Of a stretch of 64,000 nucleotides of DNA, positions 33,607 through 41,969 are shown piece by piece. The DNA comes from Bradyrhizobium paxllaeri. Lineage in GTDB: Bacteria; Pseudomonadota; Alphaproteobacteria; Rhizobiales; Xanthobacteraceae. The translations under genes and the position numbers were made by a program. Where the stretch lies: the NCBI RefSeq assembly GCF_001693515.2, contig NZ_CP042968.1, forward strand, positions 1,054,001-1,118,000, given 5' to 3'. The notes under the pieces were generated by a model. That model ran no database searches. It was not told the origin of the DNA and worked only from the letters and a program-made list of their open reading frames with translations. Numbering within the stretch: position 1 is the first letter of the stretch; every line of letters begins with the position of its first letter.

Positions 33607-34881
33607 TTACGCCCCCTGCTGGCGGGCGCGGGAGGCGTGTGACTGCAGCGCGCGGATGCGCTCGGCCAGTGTGCCGCCGCCTTCCGAGACGGCGCCGGCT
33701 GTGTCATTGGCGGGCTTGGCTGGCACTTTCGGCACGGCCGGTTCCGCCGCCAGCATCGCCTCGATCGCCGAATTCGGTCCCTCGAGCTGCATGGCGAGCT
33801 TGGCGACTTCGGCGGCGATGTCGTTGATGCGCTCGCGCAGCAGCGCGTTTTCCATCCGCTCGGTCTGCCACGAGCTTTCGGCCTGCTGCTGAATGGCGTT
33901 GATGTCGCGCTGCAGTTTCGCGCGCTCGTCGCGCGCGATGCGGAGCTGTTCCTCCACCGCGGCCTTCTCGCTTCGCAATTTCTCCACGACCGGCGACTTG
34001 CCGCCGCTCATGCCTGCGATCTCCGCGCGCAGTTCGCGCGCGGCGCGCTCGGCGTTTTCATTCGACTGCCTTAGCTGATTGTTTTCGTATTCGCGCTCGG
34101 CCAGGATCTTGCCTTGCGTCGCCAGCCGCGCCTCGAGGTCGTTGACGCGGTCGCCGAGCATCTCGGCTTCCTTGACCTGCACGATCAATTGCCGGTCGAG
34201 ATCAGTGACGCGCTGGCTCAAATTTTCAACGCGGCCACGCGCTTCCATCAGTTCGCGGCTCGCATGCTCGGAGTCGGCGCGCTCCTGCACGAGGCGGGCC
34301 TGCGTCGTCGAAAATTCCTTTTCGGCGTCGCCGACGCGGCCCTTCAGTTCCTCGATCTGGGTGCGCACCGCGACCAGCTCGACCTGGCGGCTGTCCGCCA
34401 TCATCGAGCGATCGTTCAATTCGTTATTGATCTTGCCGAGTTCGGCCTGCTTGTCGGTCAGCGCCTGTTCGGCGTTGCGCAACAGCTCGGTCTTGGCCGC
34501 AAATTCCTCTTCGGTGGCGCGGAGCTGCTCCTTCACCGCCTTCTCGCGCGCTTCGAGCGCAAAGATCGTGGCGTTCTTTTCGCCGAGCTCGATCTTCATG
34601 CGGTTGATCGCATCGCTCTTCTTGCCGAGTTCGGCGAGCTGGCTGGTGGTCTTGTTCTTGAGCTGCTCGACGCTCATTTCGAGCCGCCGCGCCGACATCG
34701 CGAATTCCGCGCGGAGCTGGTCCTTGTCGGCCTGGATTTCGGCCATCGACAGCGGGGTCGCCGCCTCGAGCCGCCGCGTCGTCAGCCGCACCGCCCGGTT
34801 ATGCACCAGCGGCACGATCATCAGACCGAACAGCATGGAGACCAGAAAACCGATCGCCAGATACATGATCGGCTCGATCAT
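33607..34881 (-). CDS. Membrane-anchored coiled-coil protein
   Basis: The 424-residue protein has one N-terminal membrane helix (MYLAIGFLVSMLFGLMIVPLV) followed by nearly 330 residues of heptad-rich sequence: long runs of Glu, Lys, Arg, Gln and Leu such as ELGEKNATIFALEAREKAVKEQL. The tail is Pro/Ala-rich. This layout fits a cytoplasmic coiled coil tethered to the inner membrane, perhaps a scaffold for envelope or polar organisation. No enzyme domain is seen. Start ATG 34881 after GGAG. It follows the EipA-type gene on the same strand with about 120 bases between. Confidence 0.75.
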   Translation of the reverse strand: MIEPIMYLAIGFLVSMLFGLMIVPLVHNRAVRLTTRRLEAATPLSMAEIQADKDQLRAEFAMSARRLEMSVEQLKNKTTSQLAELGKKSDAINRMKIELGEKNATIFALEAREKAVKEQLRATEEEFAAKTELLRNAEQALTDKQAELGKINNELNDRSMMADSRQVELVAVRTQIEELKGRVGDAEKEFSTTQARLVQERADSEHASRELMEARGRVENLSQRVTDLDRQLIVQVKEAEMLGDRVNDLEARLATQGKILAEREYENNQLRQSNENAERAARELRAEIAGMSGGKSPVVEKLRSEKAAVEEQLRIARDERAKLQRDINAIQQQAESSWQTERMENALLRERINDIAAEVAKLAMQLEGPNSAIEAMLAAEPAVPKVPAKPANDTAGAVSEGGGTLAERIRALQSHASRARQQGA

Positions 34882-35003
34882 GAATGGTTACTCCACACAG
34901 ACAAGGATTCGTTAATCACATTGCCACGCCGGGCCGGGCCTACGCCAGCCCAATGCCGCGTTAACCTGAATCCGCCTGGGGAAGGCGCGCGTATAGACGT
35001 GGC

Positions 35004-35657
35004 TCAGAAGGGGTTCCAGGTCGCGCGCGGGGTGTATTTGAGATAGCCGACATTGGCGCCGAGCCGCAGTCCGATGCCGGAGCGGATCGGCACCAGCACG
35101 ATGTTGTTGGCGGTAAGCGCGGTCATGCCGAAGCCGCCGACGATATAGGCGGAGCCATCGATGCCGACGAAGCGCTGGTAGATCGCGCTGGTCGCGGGCA
35201 GGTTGTAGACCAGTGTCATGGTGCGCGCGCCGTCGCCGCCCCAGTCGAAGCCGACCGACGGACCCTGCCAGTAGACCCGCAAGTCGCCGGCATTCTTGGT
35301 GTAGAGCGTGCCTTCGCCATACCGCAGGCCCGCCACAAAGGCGCCTGAGCCTTCTTCGCCGAGCACATAGCCGTTGGGCAGGCCCCATTGGCTGACCGCG
35401 CGCTCGATGATGGAAGCAAGGCCCCGCGAGACGTTGCCGAAGAATTTGTGCCCGGCCGAGACCAGTTCTTCGGGCCCGAAGGTCTCGGGTCCCGGCTGGC
35501 GCTGCGGCGGCGGATATTGCCCCCCCGGCGGTGGCGGGTAAGCCCCCGGCGGTGGTGGGTATTGGCCCGGCGGTGGTGGCTGCTGTGCCGAAGCCGGCAC
35601 GGTCCAACACATCAGCGCGGCGAACGTCACCGCGGCAAGGCGTGAAGCAAACGTCAT
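35004..35657 (-). CDS. EipA-like (DUF1134) envelope protein
   Basis: The 217-residue product has a signal peptide (cleavage after PASA), a Pro/Tyr/Gly-rich linker of about 35 residues (PPPPGQYPPPPGAYPPPPG), and a C-terminal DUF1134 domain: GASG-like segments replaced by GLASIIERAVSQWGLPNGYVLGEE, GFDWGGDGARTMTLVYNLPAT, YQRFVGIDGSAYIVGGFGM and LGANVGYLKYTPR at the end. In Brucella the homologue EipA is a periplasmic beta-barrel-like protein needed for envelope integrity. Its neighbour is a membrane coiled-coil protein. Likely a cell-envelope maintenance role. Confidence 0.85.
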   Translation of the reverse strand: MTFASRLAAVTFAALMCWTVPASAQQPPPPGQYPPPPGAYPPPPGGQYPPPQRQPGPETFGPEELVSAGHKFFGNVSRGLASIIERAVSQWGLPNGYVLGEEGSGAFVAGLRYGEGTLYTKNAGDLRVYWQGPSVGFDWGGDGARTMTLVYNLPATSAIYQRFVGIDGSAYIVGGFGMTALTANNIVLVPIRSGIGLRLGANVGYLKYTPRATWNPF

Positions 35658-35750
35658 GAAAGAACCCCTGGCATCGAAATTCTGGCCGCCGCCTTAACCT
35701 GACGCCAACAAGCATGGCTCTAGGTTGCGCCCAGTGTCCCCTCGACTCGC

Positions 35751-36275
35751 ATGTTATCGGCACCAACTATGACGGCACAACGGCAGGAAAGATACGGTTT
35801 GCGCCCCGGAATGGCCGCTTTTGCCTTATTGGCGAGCTTTTTTTGCGCGCTCAGCCTTGATTTGGCCGCCCGCGCCGCAACCACCGAGCGCGTGGTGGTG
35901 AACCGCTATTCCGGCCTCGCCATCGGCGGCTTCGATCCGGTCGCTTATTTCACCGAATCCATGGCCCTCCAGGGCTTGCCGGATTTCGAGGCGCGCGGCG
36001 GCGGCGCCATCTGGCGTTTCCGCAACGAGGGCAACCGCGCCTCCTTCGTCGCGCATCCGGAAATTTACGGGCCCCAGTTCGGCGGCTACGACCCGGTCGA
36101 TCTGGGGCGGGGCATCACCTATGCAGGCAATCCGCGCTTTTGGGTGGTCGCGGGCCAGCGGCTCTATCTGTTCGGCCGCGAGGACAACCGCGATGCGTTT
36201 GCGGCCGACCCTTCGCGTTTCCTGAAAGAGGCGACGTCACGCTGGCCGGCGCTTGAGCGCGGGCTCGCGCAGTAG
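35751..36275 (+). CDS. YHS-domain exported protein
   Basis: Translated from ATG 35751 (174 residues; a second ATG at 35769 gives 168). Neither has a clear ribosome site. After a hydrophobic segment (PGMAAFALLASFFCALSLDLAARA), likely a signal, comes a YHS-like domain: VNRYSGLAIGGFDPVAYFTES ... RFRNEGNRASFVAHPEIYGPQFGGYDP ... YLFGREDNRDAFAADPSRFL. The Tyr-His-Ser triad is not strictly kept, as is usual for this group. YHS proteins often bind metals or accompany copper and heavy-metal enzymes; here no such gene is adjacent. Divergent from the EipA-like gene. Confidence 0.75.
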   Translation: MLSAPTMTAQRQERYGLRPGMAAFALLASFFCALSLDLAARAATTERVVVNRYSGLAIGGFDPVAYFTESMALQGLPDFEARGGGAIWRFRNEGNRASFVAHPEIYGPQFGGYDPVDLGRGITYAGNPRFWVVAGQRLYLFGREDNRDAFAADPSRFLKEATSRWPALERGLAQ

Positions 36276-36281
36276 GACTTC

Positions 36282-36388
36282 CGTAGCCCGGGCGAGCGAA
36301 GCGACCCCGGGGGCGGTATCAGACAAACGGAATACACGTTGCGTCGTCGCCACCTTTCCCGGGGTCGCTTACGCTCGCCCGGGCTACG
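36282..36388. repeat. Palindromic repeat CGTAGCCCGGGCGAGCG... overlapping the cysQ stop
   Basis: Left arm CGTAGCCCGGGCGAGCGAAG plus CGACCCCGGG and right arm CCCGGGGTCGC plus ACGCTCGCCCGGGCTACG pair along about 30 bases. The right arm ends at 36388 and overlaps the last codons of the cysQ-like gene on the minus strand (its stop is at 36384). So the 3' end of that gene is supplied by the repeat. Confidence 0.8.
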
Positions 36389-37229
36389 AAGCATTGGTCG
36401 CAGCGTTCGGATCGCCCCAGGCGATGAATTCCGGAACGATGAAGCCATTCCGTCCGGTGCCGAATTGCAGGGCAGCGCCGCTTGAATCGGTGACCCTGCC
36501 GCCGGCGGCCACAACAACGGCATGGCCCGCGGCGATGTCCCATTCCGAGGTCGGCGCCAGCCGCGGATAGATATCGACGGAGCCTTCGGCCACCCGGCCG
36601 AGTTTCACCGCCGAGCCGAGTTCGCAGCGCACCGCGCCCGGCCTCGCCGCGATGAAGGCTTCGCTCCTGGCATCGCCATGCGAACGGCTGACCGCGACCG
36701 TCCAGGGCTGGCCGCGCGTCGGGCAGGGCCGGGTGCGTATCGGTTCGACCAGCGGCCTATCCCTGCCAGGCTCCTTGCCAAGCGTCAGCCGCTCGGCGCC
36801 GCGACCGACCACGCCGCGCCAGATCAGGCCGAGGGCGGGCGCGCTGATGATGCCGAGCAGCGGCGTCCCCTCCGACACCAGCGCCAGGTTGACGGTGAAT
36901 TCGTTGCGCCCGGCGACGAATTCCTTGGTGCCGTCGAGCGGGTCGATCAGGAAGAAGCTTTCCCTGTAGGGCAGCGCGGCCGCCTGGGTGCGTTCTTCCG
37001 ACAGCGCAGGTATTTTTGGCACCAGGCGGGCAAGGCCCTCGGCGATGATTCGGTCGGCCGCCAGGTCGGCCTCCGTTACCGGCGAGCCGTCGGTCTTGCC
37101 CTCGACCGTCATGGCGGAACGGTTGACGGCAAGGATAGCGTCGCCGGCGCGGATCACGATCTCGGTCAGCGGCTCGATCAGCCTTGCTGCGGCGTCACGA
37201 TCGAGCGCGGGTGGACGTGTCTCATTCAT
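36384..37229 (-). CDS. cysQ: 3'(2'),5'-bisphosphate nucleotidase, CysQ type
   Basis: The 281-residue protein shows the inositol-monophosphatase fold signatures: metal site DGSPVTEADLAADRII, Glu in ALSEER, the core DPLDGTKEFVAGRNEFTVNLALV, and WDIAAGHAVVVAAGGRVTDSSG. DGTKEF is characteristic of CysQ, which removes the 3'-phosphate of PAP formed in sulfate assimilation. The last codons lie within an intergenic palindromic repeat. It reads away from the chpT gene; a divergent promoter of about 145 bases lies between. Confidence 0.88.
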   Translation of the reverse strand: MNETRPPALDRDAAARLIEPLTEIVIRAGDAILAVNRSAMTVEGKTDGSPVTEADLAADRIIAEGLARLVPKIPALSEERTQAAALPYRESFFLIDPLDGTKEFVAGRNEFTVNLALVSEGTPLLGIISAPALGLIWRGVVGRGAERLTLGKEPGRDRPLVEPIRTRPCPTRGQPWTVAVSRSHGDARSEAFIAARPGAVRCELGSAVKLGRVAEGSVDIYPRLAPTSEWDIAAGHAVVVAAGGRVTDSSGAALQFGTGRNGFIVPEFIAWGDPNAATNAS

Positions 37230-37377
37230 GAGCGCGGCCCATTTGCTGTTCGTCCTGCCTTACCATTGCCGCCCCCTGCTGGCAGCACGGGGCTGCGCAG
37301 TGTATCACCGATAAGCACGCGTGATTCGTAACGGCCCGCCGGTAATTCACGACTCGGCGGCTTTCCAGGAACCCATG

Positions 37378-38025
37378 ATGTCTGGCACTTCGTCTCCCGG
37401 TCCGGCTCCCGATACCCTCGAACTTGCGGCGCTGCTGTGTTCGCGCGTCTGTCACGATCTCATCAGCCCGGTTGGCGCGATCGTCAATGGGCTTGAGGTG
37501 CTTGACGATAATCCGAAGCCGGAAGACCGCGATTTCGCGCTCGATCTGATCCGCAAGAGCGCCAAGACCGCCTCCGCCCGGTTGCAGTTCTGCCGCCTGG
37601 CGTTCGGAGCCGCGGGATCGGCGGGCGCGCAGATCGATCTCGGCGATGCCCAGACCATGGCGCGCGGCCACATCGAGGACGGCAAGATTACCATCACCTG
37701 GAATCTGCCGCGGCTCCTGCTGCCGAAGAACCGCGTCAAGCTGTTGTTGAACATGCTGATCATCGCGCAGCAGACGATACCGCGCGGCGGCACGCTGACC
37801 ATCGATCCGATCGGCGACGGCGAGACGATGGCTTTTCGCGTCACGTCTTCCGGCCTGAACGCCCGCGTGCCGCAGAACATCGCCGATCTCCTGAGCGCAA
37901 GTTCGACGGCGAGCGTCGACGCGCATGCAGTGCAACCCTACTATACGCGCCTCCTGGCGCAGGCCTGCGGGCTCAACGTGACGCTTGTGCCCGACGGCGA
38001 AAAGGTGGTTGTTACCGCTTCCTGA
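37378..38025 (+). CDS. chpT: Histidine phosphotransferase ChpT
   Basis: The 215-residue protein begins with a HisKA-like dimerisation helix holding the phospho-acceptor His: LELAALLCSRVCHDLISPVGAIVNGLEVL (His26). The rest is a degenerate ATPase-like domain with no N/G1/G2 boxes, as in ChpT of Caulobacter and Brucella. ChpT passes phosphate from CckA to CtrA and CpdR. ctrA itself lies at 50191 in this window. It sits directly upstream of the chemotaxis cluster in the same direction, with two hairpins between it and cheA. Start: either of two adjacent ATGs (37375, 37378). Confidence 0.85.
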   Translation: MSGTSSPGPAPDTLELAALLCSRVCHDLISPVGAIVNGLEVLDDNPKPEDRDFALDLIRKSAKTASARLQFCRLAFGAAGSAGAQIDLGDAQTMARGHIEDGKITITWNLPRLLLPKNRVKLLLNMLIIAQQTIPRGGTLTIDPIGDGETMAFRVTSSGLNARVPQNIADLLSASSTASVDAHAVQPYYTRLLAQACGLNVTLVPDGEKVVVTAS

Positions 38026-38047
38026 AGGCGCCAACGCGCAAACCCTG

Positions 38048-38115
38048 AACGCGCTAAAGCGCGTTTAAGGTTAACCAACGGTGAAAACAGACGGCAGATT
38101 TGATTTCTGCCGTCT
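38048..38115 (+). terminator. Two consecutive hairpins between chpT and cheA
   Basis: AACGCGC-taaa-GCGCGTT (38048-38065) and AGACGGCAGA-n7-TCTGCCGTCT (38089-38115, followed by TATCTCTTTG) are both perfect stems. The second resembles an intrinsic terminator with a poor U-run. Between them is GGTTAACC (38069-38076), which contains the TTAACC half-site used by CtrA. They probably limit read-through from chpT and may be part of the cheA promoter region. Confidence 0.5.
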
Positions 38116-38239
38116 TATCTCTTTGTTGATCCCGTTCTTTTCCTCTTGCTCAACCAATATTAAACGCTTTGCATAGAAGCTGGCCTCGTTCCGTAAGGCG
38201 CGTCGATGTCGCGTGCCGCTGCGTGCGAAGGCCAGTTTC

Positions 38240-40975
38240 ATGGATGATTTGTTGCGGGAGTTCCTGACCGAAACCAGCGAGAGCCTGGATACGGTCGACA
38301 ATCAGTTGGTGCGGTTCGAGCAGGACCCGAGCGACGCGAAGATCCTCGATAACATCTTCCGGCTGGTCCACACCATCAAGGGCACCTGCGGCTTCCTGGG
38401 GTTGCCGCGGCTGGAAGCGCTGGCCCATGCCGGCGAGACCCTGATGGGTAAATTCCGCGACGGCATGCCGGTCAAGGCCGAAGCCGTGACGCTGATCCTG
38501 TCCTCGATCGACCGCATCAAGGAAATCCTCGCCGGCCTGGAAGCCACCGAGACCGAGCCCGAAGGCACCGACGAAGACCTGATCGAGAAGCTGCATGCGA
38601 TGGCCGAAGGCGGCCATCATGGGCACGCCGAGGCCACGGCGCCGCCGCCCGCACCCGCGCCCGTTCCCATCGCGCCGCCGGCCCCGCCCGCGATGACCCG
38701 GGGCACGCTGGTCGAGCAGGTGCTGGAACGCCCGTTGCGTCCGGGCGAAGTCTCGCTCGATGATCTCGAGCGCGCCTTCCGCGAGACCGAGACCGAAGTG
38801 GCAGCAGCGCCCGTCGCCAAGGCCGCGCCCGCGCCGGAGGCCAAGGAAACCGCCAAGGAAGCTGCGAAAGAAAAGGCAAAACCCGCCAAGCGCGCCGCCC
38901 CGGTCGAGACCGATGGCGAGGTCGCCGACAAGATCGCCAACCAGTCGATCCGCGTCAACGTCGACACCCTCGAACATTTGATGACCATGGTCTCCGAGCT
39001 GGTGTTGACCCGCAACCAGCTCCTGGAAATCTCCCGCCGCAACGAGGACACCGAGTTCAAGGTGCCGCTGCAGCGGCTCTCCAACGTCACCGCCGAGCTG
39101 CAGGAAGGCGTCATGAAGACGCGGATGCAGCCGATCGGCAATGCCTGGCAGAAGCTGCCGCGCATCGTCCGCGACCTCTCCGGCGAACTCGGCAAGCAGA
39201 TCGAGCTGGAGATGCACGGCGCCGACACCGAGCTCGACCGCCAGGTGCTCGACCTGATCAAGGATCCGTTGACGCACATGGTGCGCAACTCCGCCGACCA
39301 TGGTCTGGAGACCCCGGCCGAGCGCGTCGCCTCTGGCAAGGGCGAGCAGGGCACCATCCGCCTCTCCGCCTATCACGAGGGCGGCCACATCATCATCTGC
39401 ATTGCGGACAATGGCAGGGGTCTCAACACCGAGCGGATCAAGGCGAAGGCGCTGCAGAACGGTCTCGTCACCGAGACCGAACTGGAGAAGATGACCGAAG
39501 CCCAGATCCACAAGTTCATCTTCGCGCCGGGCTTCTCGACCGCGGCCACCGTCACCTCGGTCTCGGGCCGCGGCGTCGGCATGGACGTGGTGCGCACCAA
39601 TATCGACCAGATCGGCGGCACCATCGACATCAAGAGCGTGGCGGGTGAGGGCTCGTCCGTCACCATCAAGATCCCGCTGACCTTGGCGATCGTCTCGGCC
39701 CTGATCGTCGAAGCCGGCGGCGACCGCTTCGCGATTCCGCAATTGTCCGTGGTCGAGCTGGTCCGGGCGCGGGCCAACTCCGAGCACCGCATCGAGCGCA
39801 TCAAGGACACCGCGGTGCTTCGGCTGCGCAACAAGCTGTTGCCGCTGATGCACCTGAAGAAGCTCCTCAAGATCGACGACGGCTCTTCCACCGACCCCGA
39901 GAATGGCTTCATCGTGGTCACTCAAGTGGGCAGCCAGACCTTCGGCATCGTGGTCGACGGCGTGTTCCACACCGAAGAAATCGTGGTCAAGCCGATGTCC
40001 ACAAAACTGCGGCACATCGACATGTTCTCCGGCAACACCATCCTGGGCGATGGCGCCGTGATCATGATCATCGACCCCAACGGCATTGCCAAGGCGCTCG
40101 GTGCCTCCGGCGCCTCGGCCCATGAGATGGCCGATGACGCCTCCGCCGCGCATGCGATCGGCGGCGAACAGCTCACCTCGCTGCTGGTGTTCCGCGCCGG
40201 CTCCTCGCAGCCCAAGGCGGTGCCGCTCGGCCTCGTCACCCGGCTGGAGGAGATCGCCACCGACAAGATCGAGCTCTCCAACGGCCGCCACATGGTGCAG
40301 TACCGCGAGCAACTGATGCCCCTGGTGCAGATGAACGGGGTCAGCGTCCAGACCACGGGCTCGCAGCCGATCCTGGTGTTCGCCGACGACGGCCGCTCGA
40401 TGGGGCTCGTGGTCGACGAGATCATCGACATCGTCGAGGAGCGGCTGCACATCGAGGTCGCCGGCCAGGCCGACGGCATCCTCGGCTCCGCCGTGATCAA
40501 GGGCCAGGCCACTGAAGTGATCGACGTCGGCCATTTCCTGCCGATGGCGTTCGCCGACTGGTTCGCGCGCAAGGAGATGCGGGCTTCTTCAACGGCCCAA
40601 TCGGTGCTGCTGGTCGACGACTCCGCGTTCTTCCGCAACATGCTGGCGCCGGTGCTGAAAGCCGCCGGATACAAGGTGCGGACGGCGGTCAACGCGCAGG
40701 AAGGTCTCGCCGCGCTGCGCTCGAACCAGACCTTCGACGTGGTGCTGACCGACATCGAGATGCCCGACATGAACGGCTTCGAGTTCGCCGAGACGATCCG
40801 CGCCGACCACAATCTCGGCCAGCTGCCGATCATCGCACTGTCCTCGCTGGTGTCGCCGGCGGCGATCGAGCGCGGGCGGCAGGCCGGCTTCCACGACTAC
40901 GTCGCCAAGTTCGACCGTCCCGGCCTGATCGCGGCGCTGAAGGAACAGACCGCCGAAGACAGGCGCGCGGCCTAA
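38240..40975 (+). CDS. cheA: Hybrid chemotaxis kinase CheA with C-terminal receiver
   Basis: The 911-residue protein has an HPt domain (His44 in LVHTIKGTCGFLG), a Pro/Ala/Lys-rich linker (residues ~130-230) with a short conserved LVEQVLERPLRPGEVSLDDLERAFRETE, a dimerisation helix pair, a HATPase core (N box HMVRNSADHGLE, G1 IADNGRGLN, G2 GRGVGMDVV), two consecutive CheW-like units (first ending near VIMIIDPNGIAKAL, second LLVFRAGSSQPKAVPLGLVTRL...), and a receiver at the end: VLLVDDSAFFRNML ... VVLTDIEMPDMNGFEF. So it can phosphorylate its own tail as well as CheY/CheB. Start ATG 38240 follows GAAGG. First gene of che cluster. Confidence 0.95.
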   Translation: MDDLLREFLTETSESLDTVDNQLVRFEQDPSDAKILDNIFRLVHTIKGTCGFLGLPRLEALAHAGETLMGKFRDGMPVKAEAVTLILSSIDRIKEILAGLEATETEPEGTDEDLIEKLHAMAEGGHHGHAEATAPPPAPAPVPIAPPAPPAMTRGTLVEQVLERPLRPGEVSLDDLERAFRETETEVAAAPVAKAAPAPEAKETAKEAAKEKAKPAKRAAPVETDGEVADKIANQSIRVNVDTLEHLMTMVSELVLTRNQLLEISRRNEDTEFKVPLQRLSNVTAELQEGVMKTRMQPIGNAWQKLPRIVRDLSGELGKQIELEMHGADTELDRQVLDLIKDPLTHMVRNSADHGLETPAERVASGKGEQGTIRLSAYHEGGHIIICIADNGRGLNTERIKAKALQNGLVTETELEKMTEAQIHKFIFAPGFSTAATVTSVSGRGVGMDVVRTNIDQIGGTIDIKSVAGEGSSVTIKIPLTLAIVSALIVEAGGDRFAIPQLSVVELVRARANSEHRIERIKDTAVLRLRNKLLPLMHLKKLLKIDDGSSTDPENGFIVVTQVGSQTFGIVVDGVFHTEEIVVKPMSTKLRHIDMFSGNTILGDGAVIMIIDPNGIAKALGASGASAHEMADDASAAHAIGGEQLTSLLVFRAGSSQPKAVPLGLVTRLEEIATDKIELSNGRHMVQYREQLMPLVQMNGVSVQTTGSQPILVFADDGRSMGLVVDEIIDIVEERLHIEVAGQADGILGSAVIKGQATEVIDVGHFLPMAFADWFARKEMRASSTAQSVLLVDDSAFFRNMLAPVLKAAGYKVRTAVNAQEGLAALRSNQTFDVVLTDIEMPDMNGFEFAETIRADHNLGQLPIIALSSLVSPAAIERGRQAGFHDYVAKFDRPGLIAALKEQTAEDRRAA

Positions 40976-40987
40976 GGAACTAAGCAC

Positions 40988-41461
40988 ATGACAACAACCA
41001 AGACCGACACCATCGAGGGCACCGTGGCCGAATACGTCACCGCGGTGATCGGGGGCCAATTGTTCGGCCTGCCGATCTCGCGGGTCCAGGACGTGTTCAT
41101 GCCGGAACGGCTGACGCGGGTGCCGCTGGCCTCGGCCGAGATCGCCGGCGTGCTCAATTTGCGCGGCCGCATCGTCACCGTGGTCGACATGCGCGCCCGG
41201 CTCGGACTGCCCAAGAACGACGACGGCAAGCCGCCGATGGCGGTCGGCGTCGACCTCAGGGGCGAGTCCTACGGGCTTCTAATTGACCAGATCGGCGAGG
41301 TGCTCCGGCTGCCTGACGCCAGCCGCGAGGAAAACCCCGTCAACCTCGATCCGCGCTTCGCCAAGCTCGCCGGCGGCGTGCACCGCCTCGACGGCCAGCT
41401 CATGGTCGTCCTCGACGTCGATCGCGTTCTCGAAATCACGCCTGACCTGATGGCGGCATGA
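40988..41461 (+). CDS. cheW: Chemotaxis coupling protein CheW
   Basis: The 157-residue protein has the single-domain CheW fold: YVTAVIGGQLFGLPISRVQDVFMPERLTRVPLASAEIAGVLNLRGRIVTVVDMRARLGL, with the conserved GVLNLRGRI/VVD core, and a second half GESYGLLIDQIGEVLRLPD ... DGQLMVVLDVDRVL. It links CheA to chemoreceptors. It starts 12 bases after the cheA stop and is part of the same operon. No receptor gene is in this window. Confidence 0.94.
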   Translation: MTTTKTDTIEGTVAEYVTAVIGGQLFGLPISRVQDVFMPERLTRVPLASAEIAGVLNLRGRIVTVVDMRARLGLPKNDDGKPPMAVGVDLRGESYGLLIDQIGEVLRLPDASREENPVNLDPRFAKLAGGVHRLDGQLMVVLDVDRVLEITPDLMAA

Positions 41462-41519
41462 AAATCCAACCCGGTATGAAAACATCCCCCTTGGGGATAG
41501 GTGCAAGTGGAGGCCTAAA

Positions 41520-41885
41520 ATGAAAACCTGTCTGGTCGTCGATGACTCGAGCGTCATCCGAAAGGTCGCACGGCGCATCCTCGAAGGTCTCGATTTTCAG
41601 ATCGTCGAGGCCGAGGACGGCGAGAAGGCGCTGGAGGCCTGCAAGCGCGCGATGCCGGAAGCGGTTCTGCTCGACTGGAATATGCCTGTCATGGACGGCT
41701 ACGAGTTCCTCGGCAATCTGCGCCGCATGCCCGGTGGCGACGCGCCCAAGGTGGTGTTCTGCACCACCGAGAACGACGTCGCGCACATCGCGCGCGCACT
41801 GCATGCCGGCGCCAACGAGTACATCATGAAGCCGTTCGACAAGGATATCGTTACCGCGAAGTTCCAGGAAGTCGGCCTGCTCTGA
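41520..41885 (+). CDS. cheY: Chemotaxis response regulator CheY
   Basis: A single receiver domain of 121 residues: acidic pocket LVVDDSSVIRKVARRILEG, phospho-acceptor Asp52 in VLLDWNMPVMDGYEFL, the Thr/Ser of FCTTENDVAHIARALHAGANEYIMKPFDKDIV, and Lys in MKPF. The CTT rather than S/T-A after the beta-4 strand is common in alphaproteobacterial CheY. Start after GGAGG. In the operon between cheW and cheB; it binds the flagellar motor switch. Confidence 0.94.
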   Translation: MKTCLVVDDSSVIRKVARRILEGLDFQIVEAEDGEKALEACKRAMPEAVLLDWNMPVMDGYEFLGNLRRMPGGDAPKVVFCTTENDVAHIARALHAGANEYIMKPFDKDIVTAKFQEVGLL

Positions 41886-41969
41886 TCTCGCGCAGGTTTT
41901 CCCGGCGGCTCAACGGCCCTCGGCGTTGTTCTTGTAAGTGTACGCTTTTGAGTTGGGTCGGGTGAAGTA

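Noticed and set aside
38150..40534. A 794-codon open frame on the minus strand
   Set aside because: It is the antisense of cheA. Its His/Asp/Gly-rich sequence reflects complementary codon use in a GC-rich gene and shows no domain.
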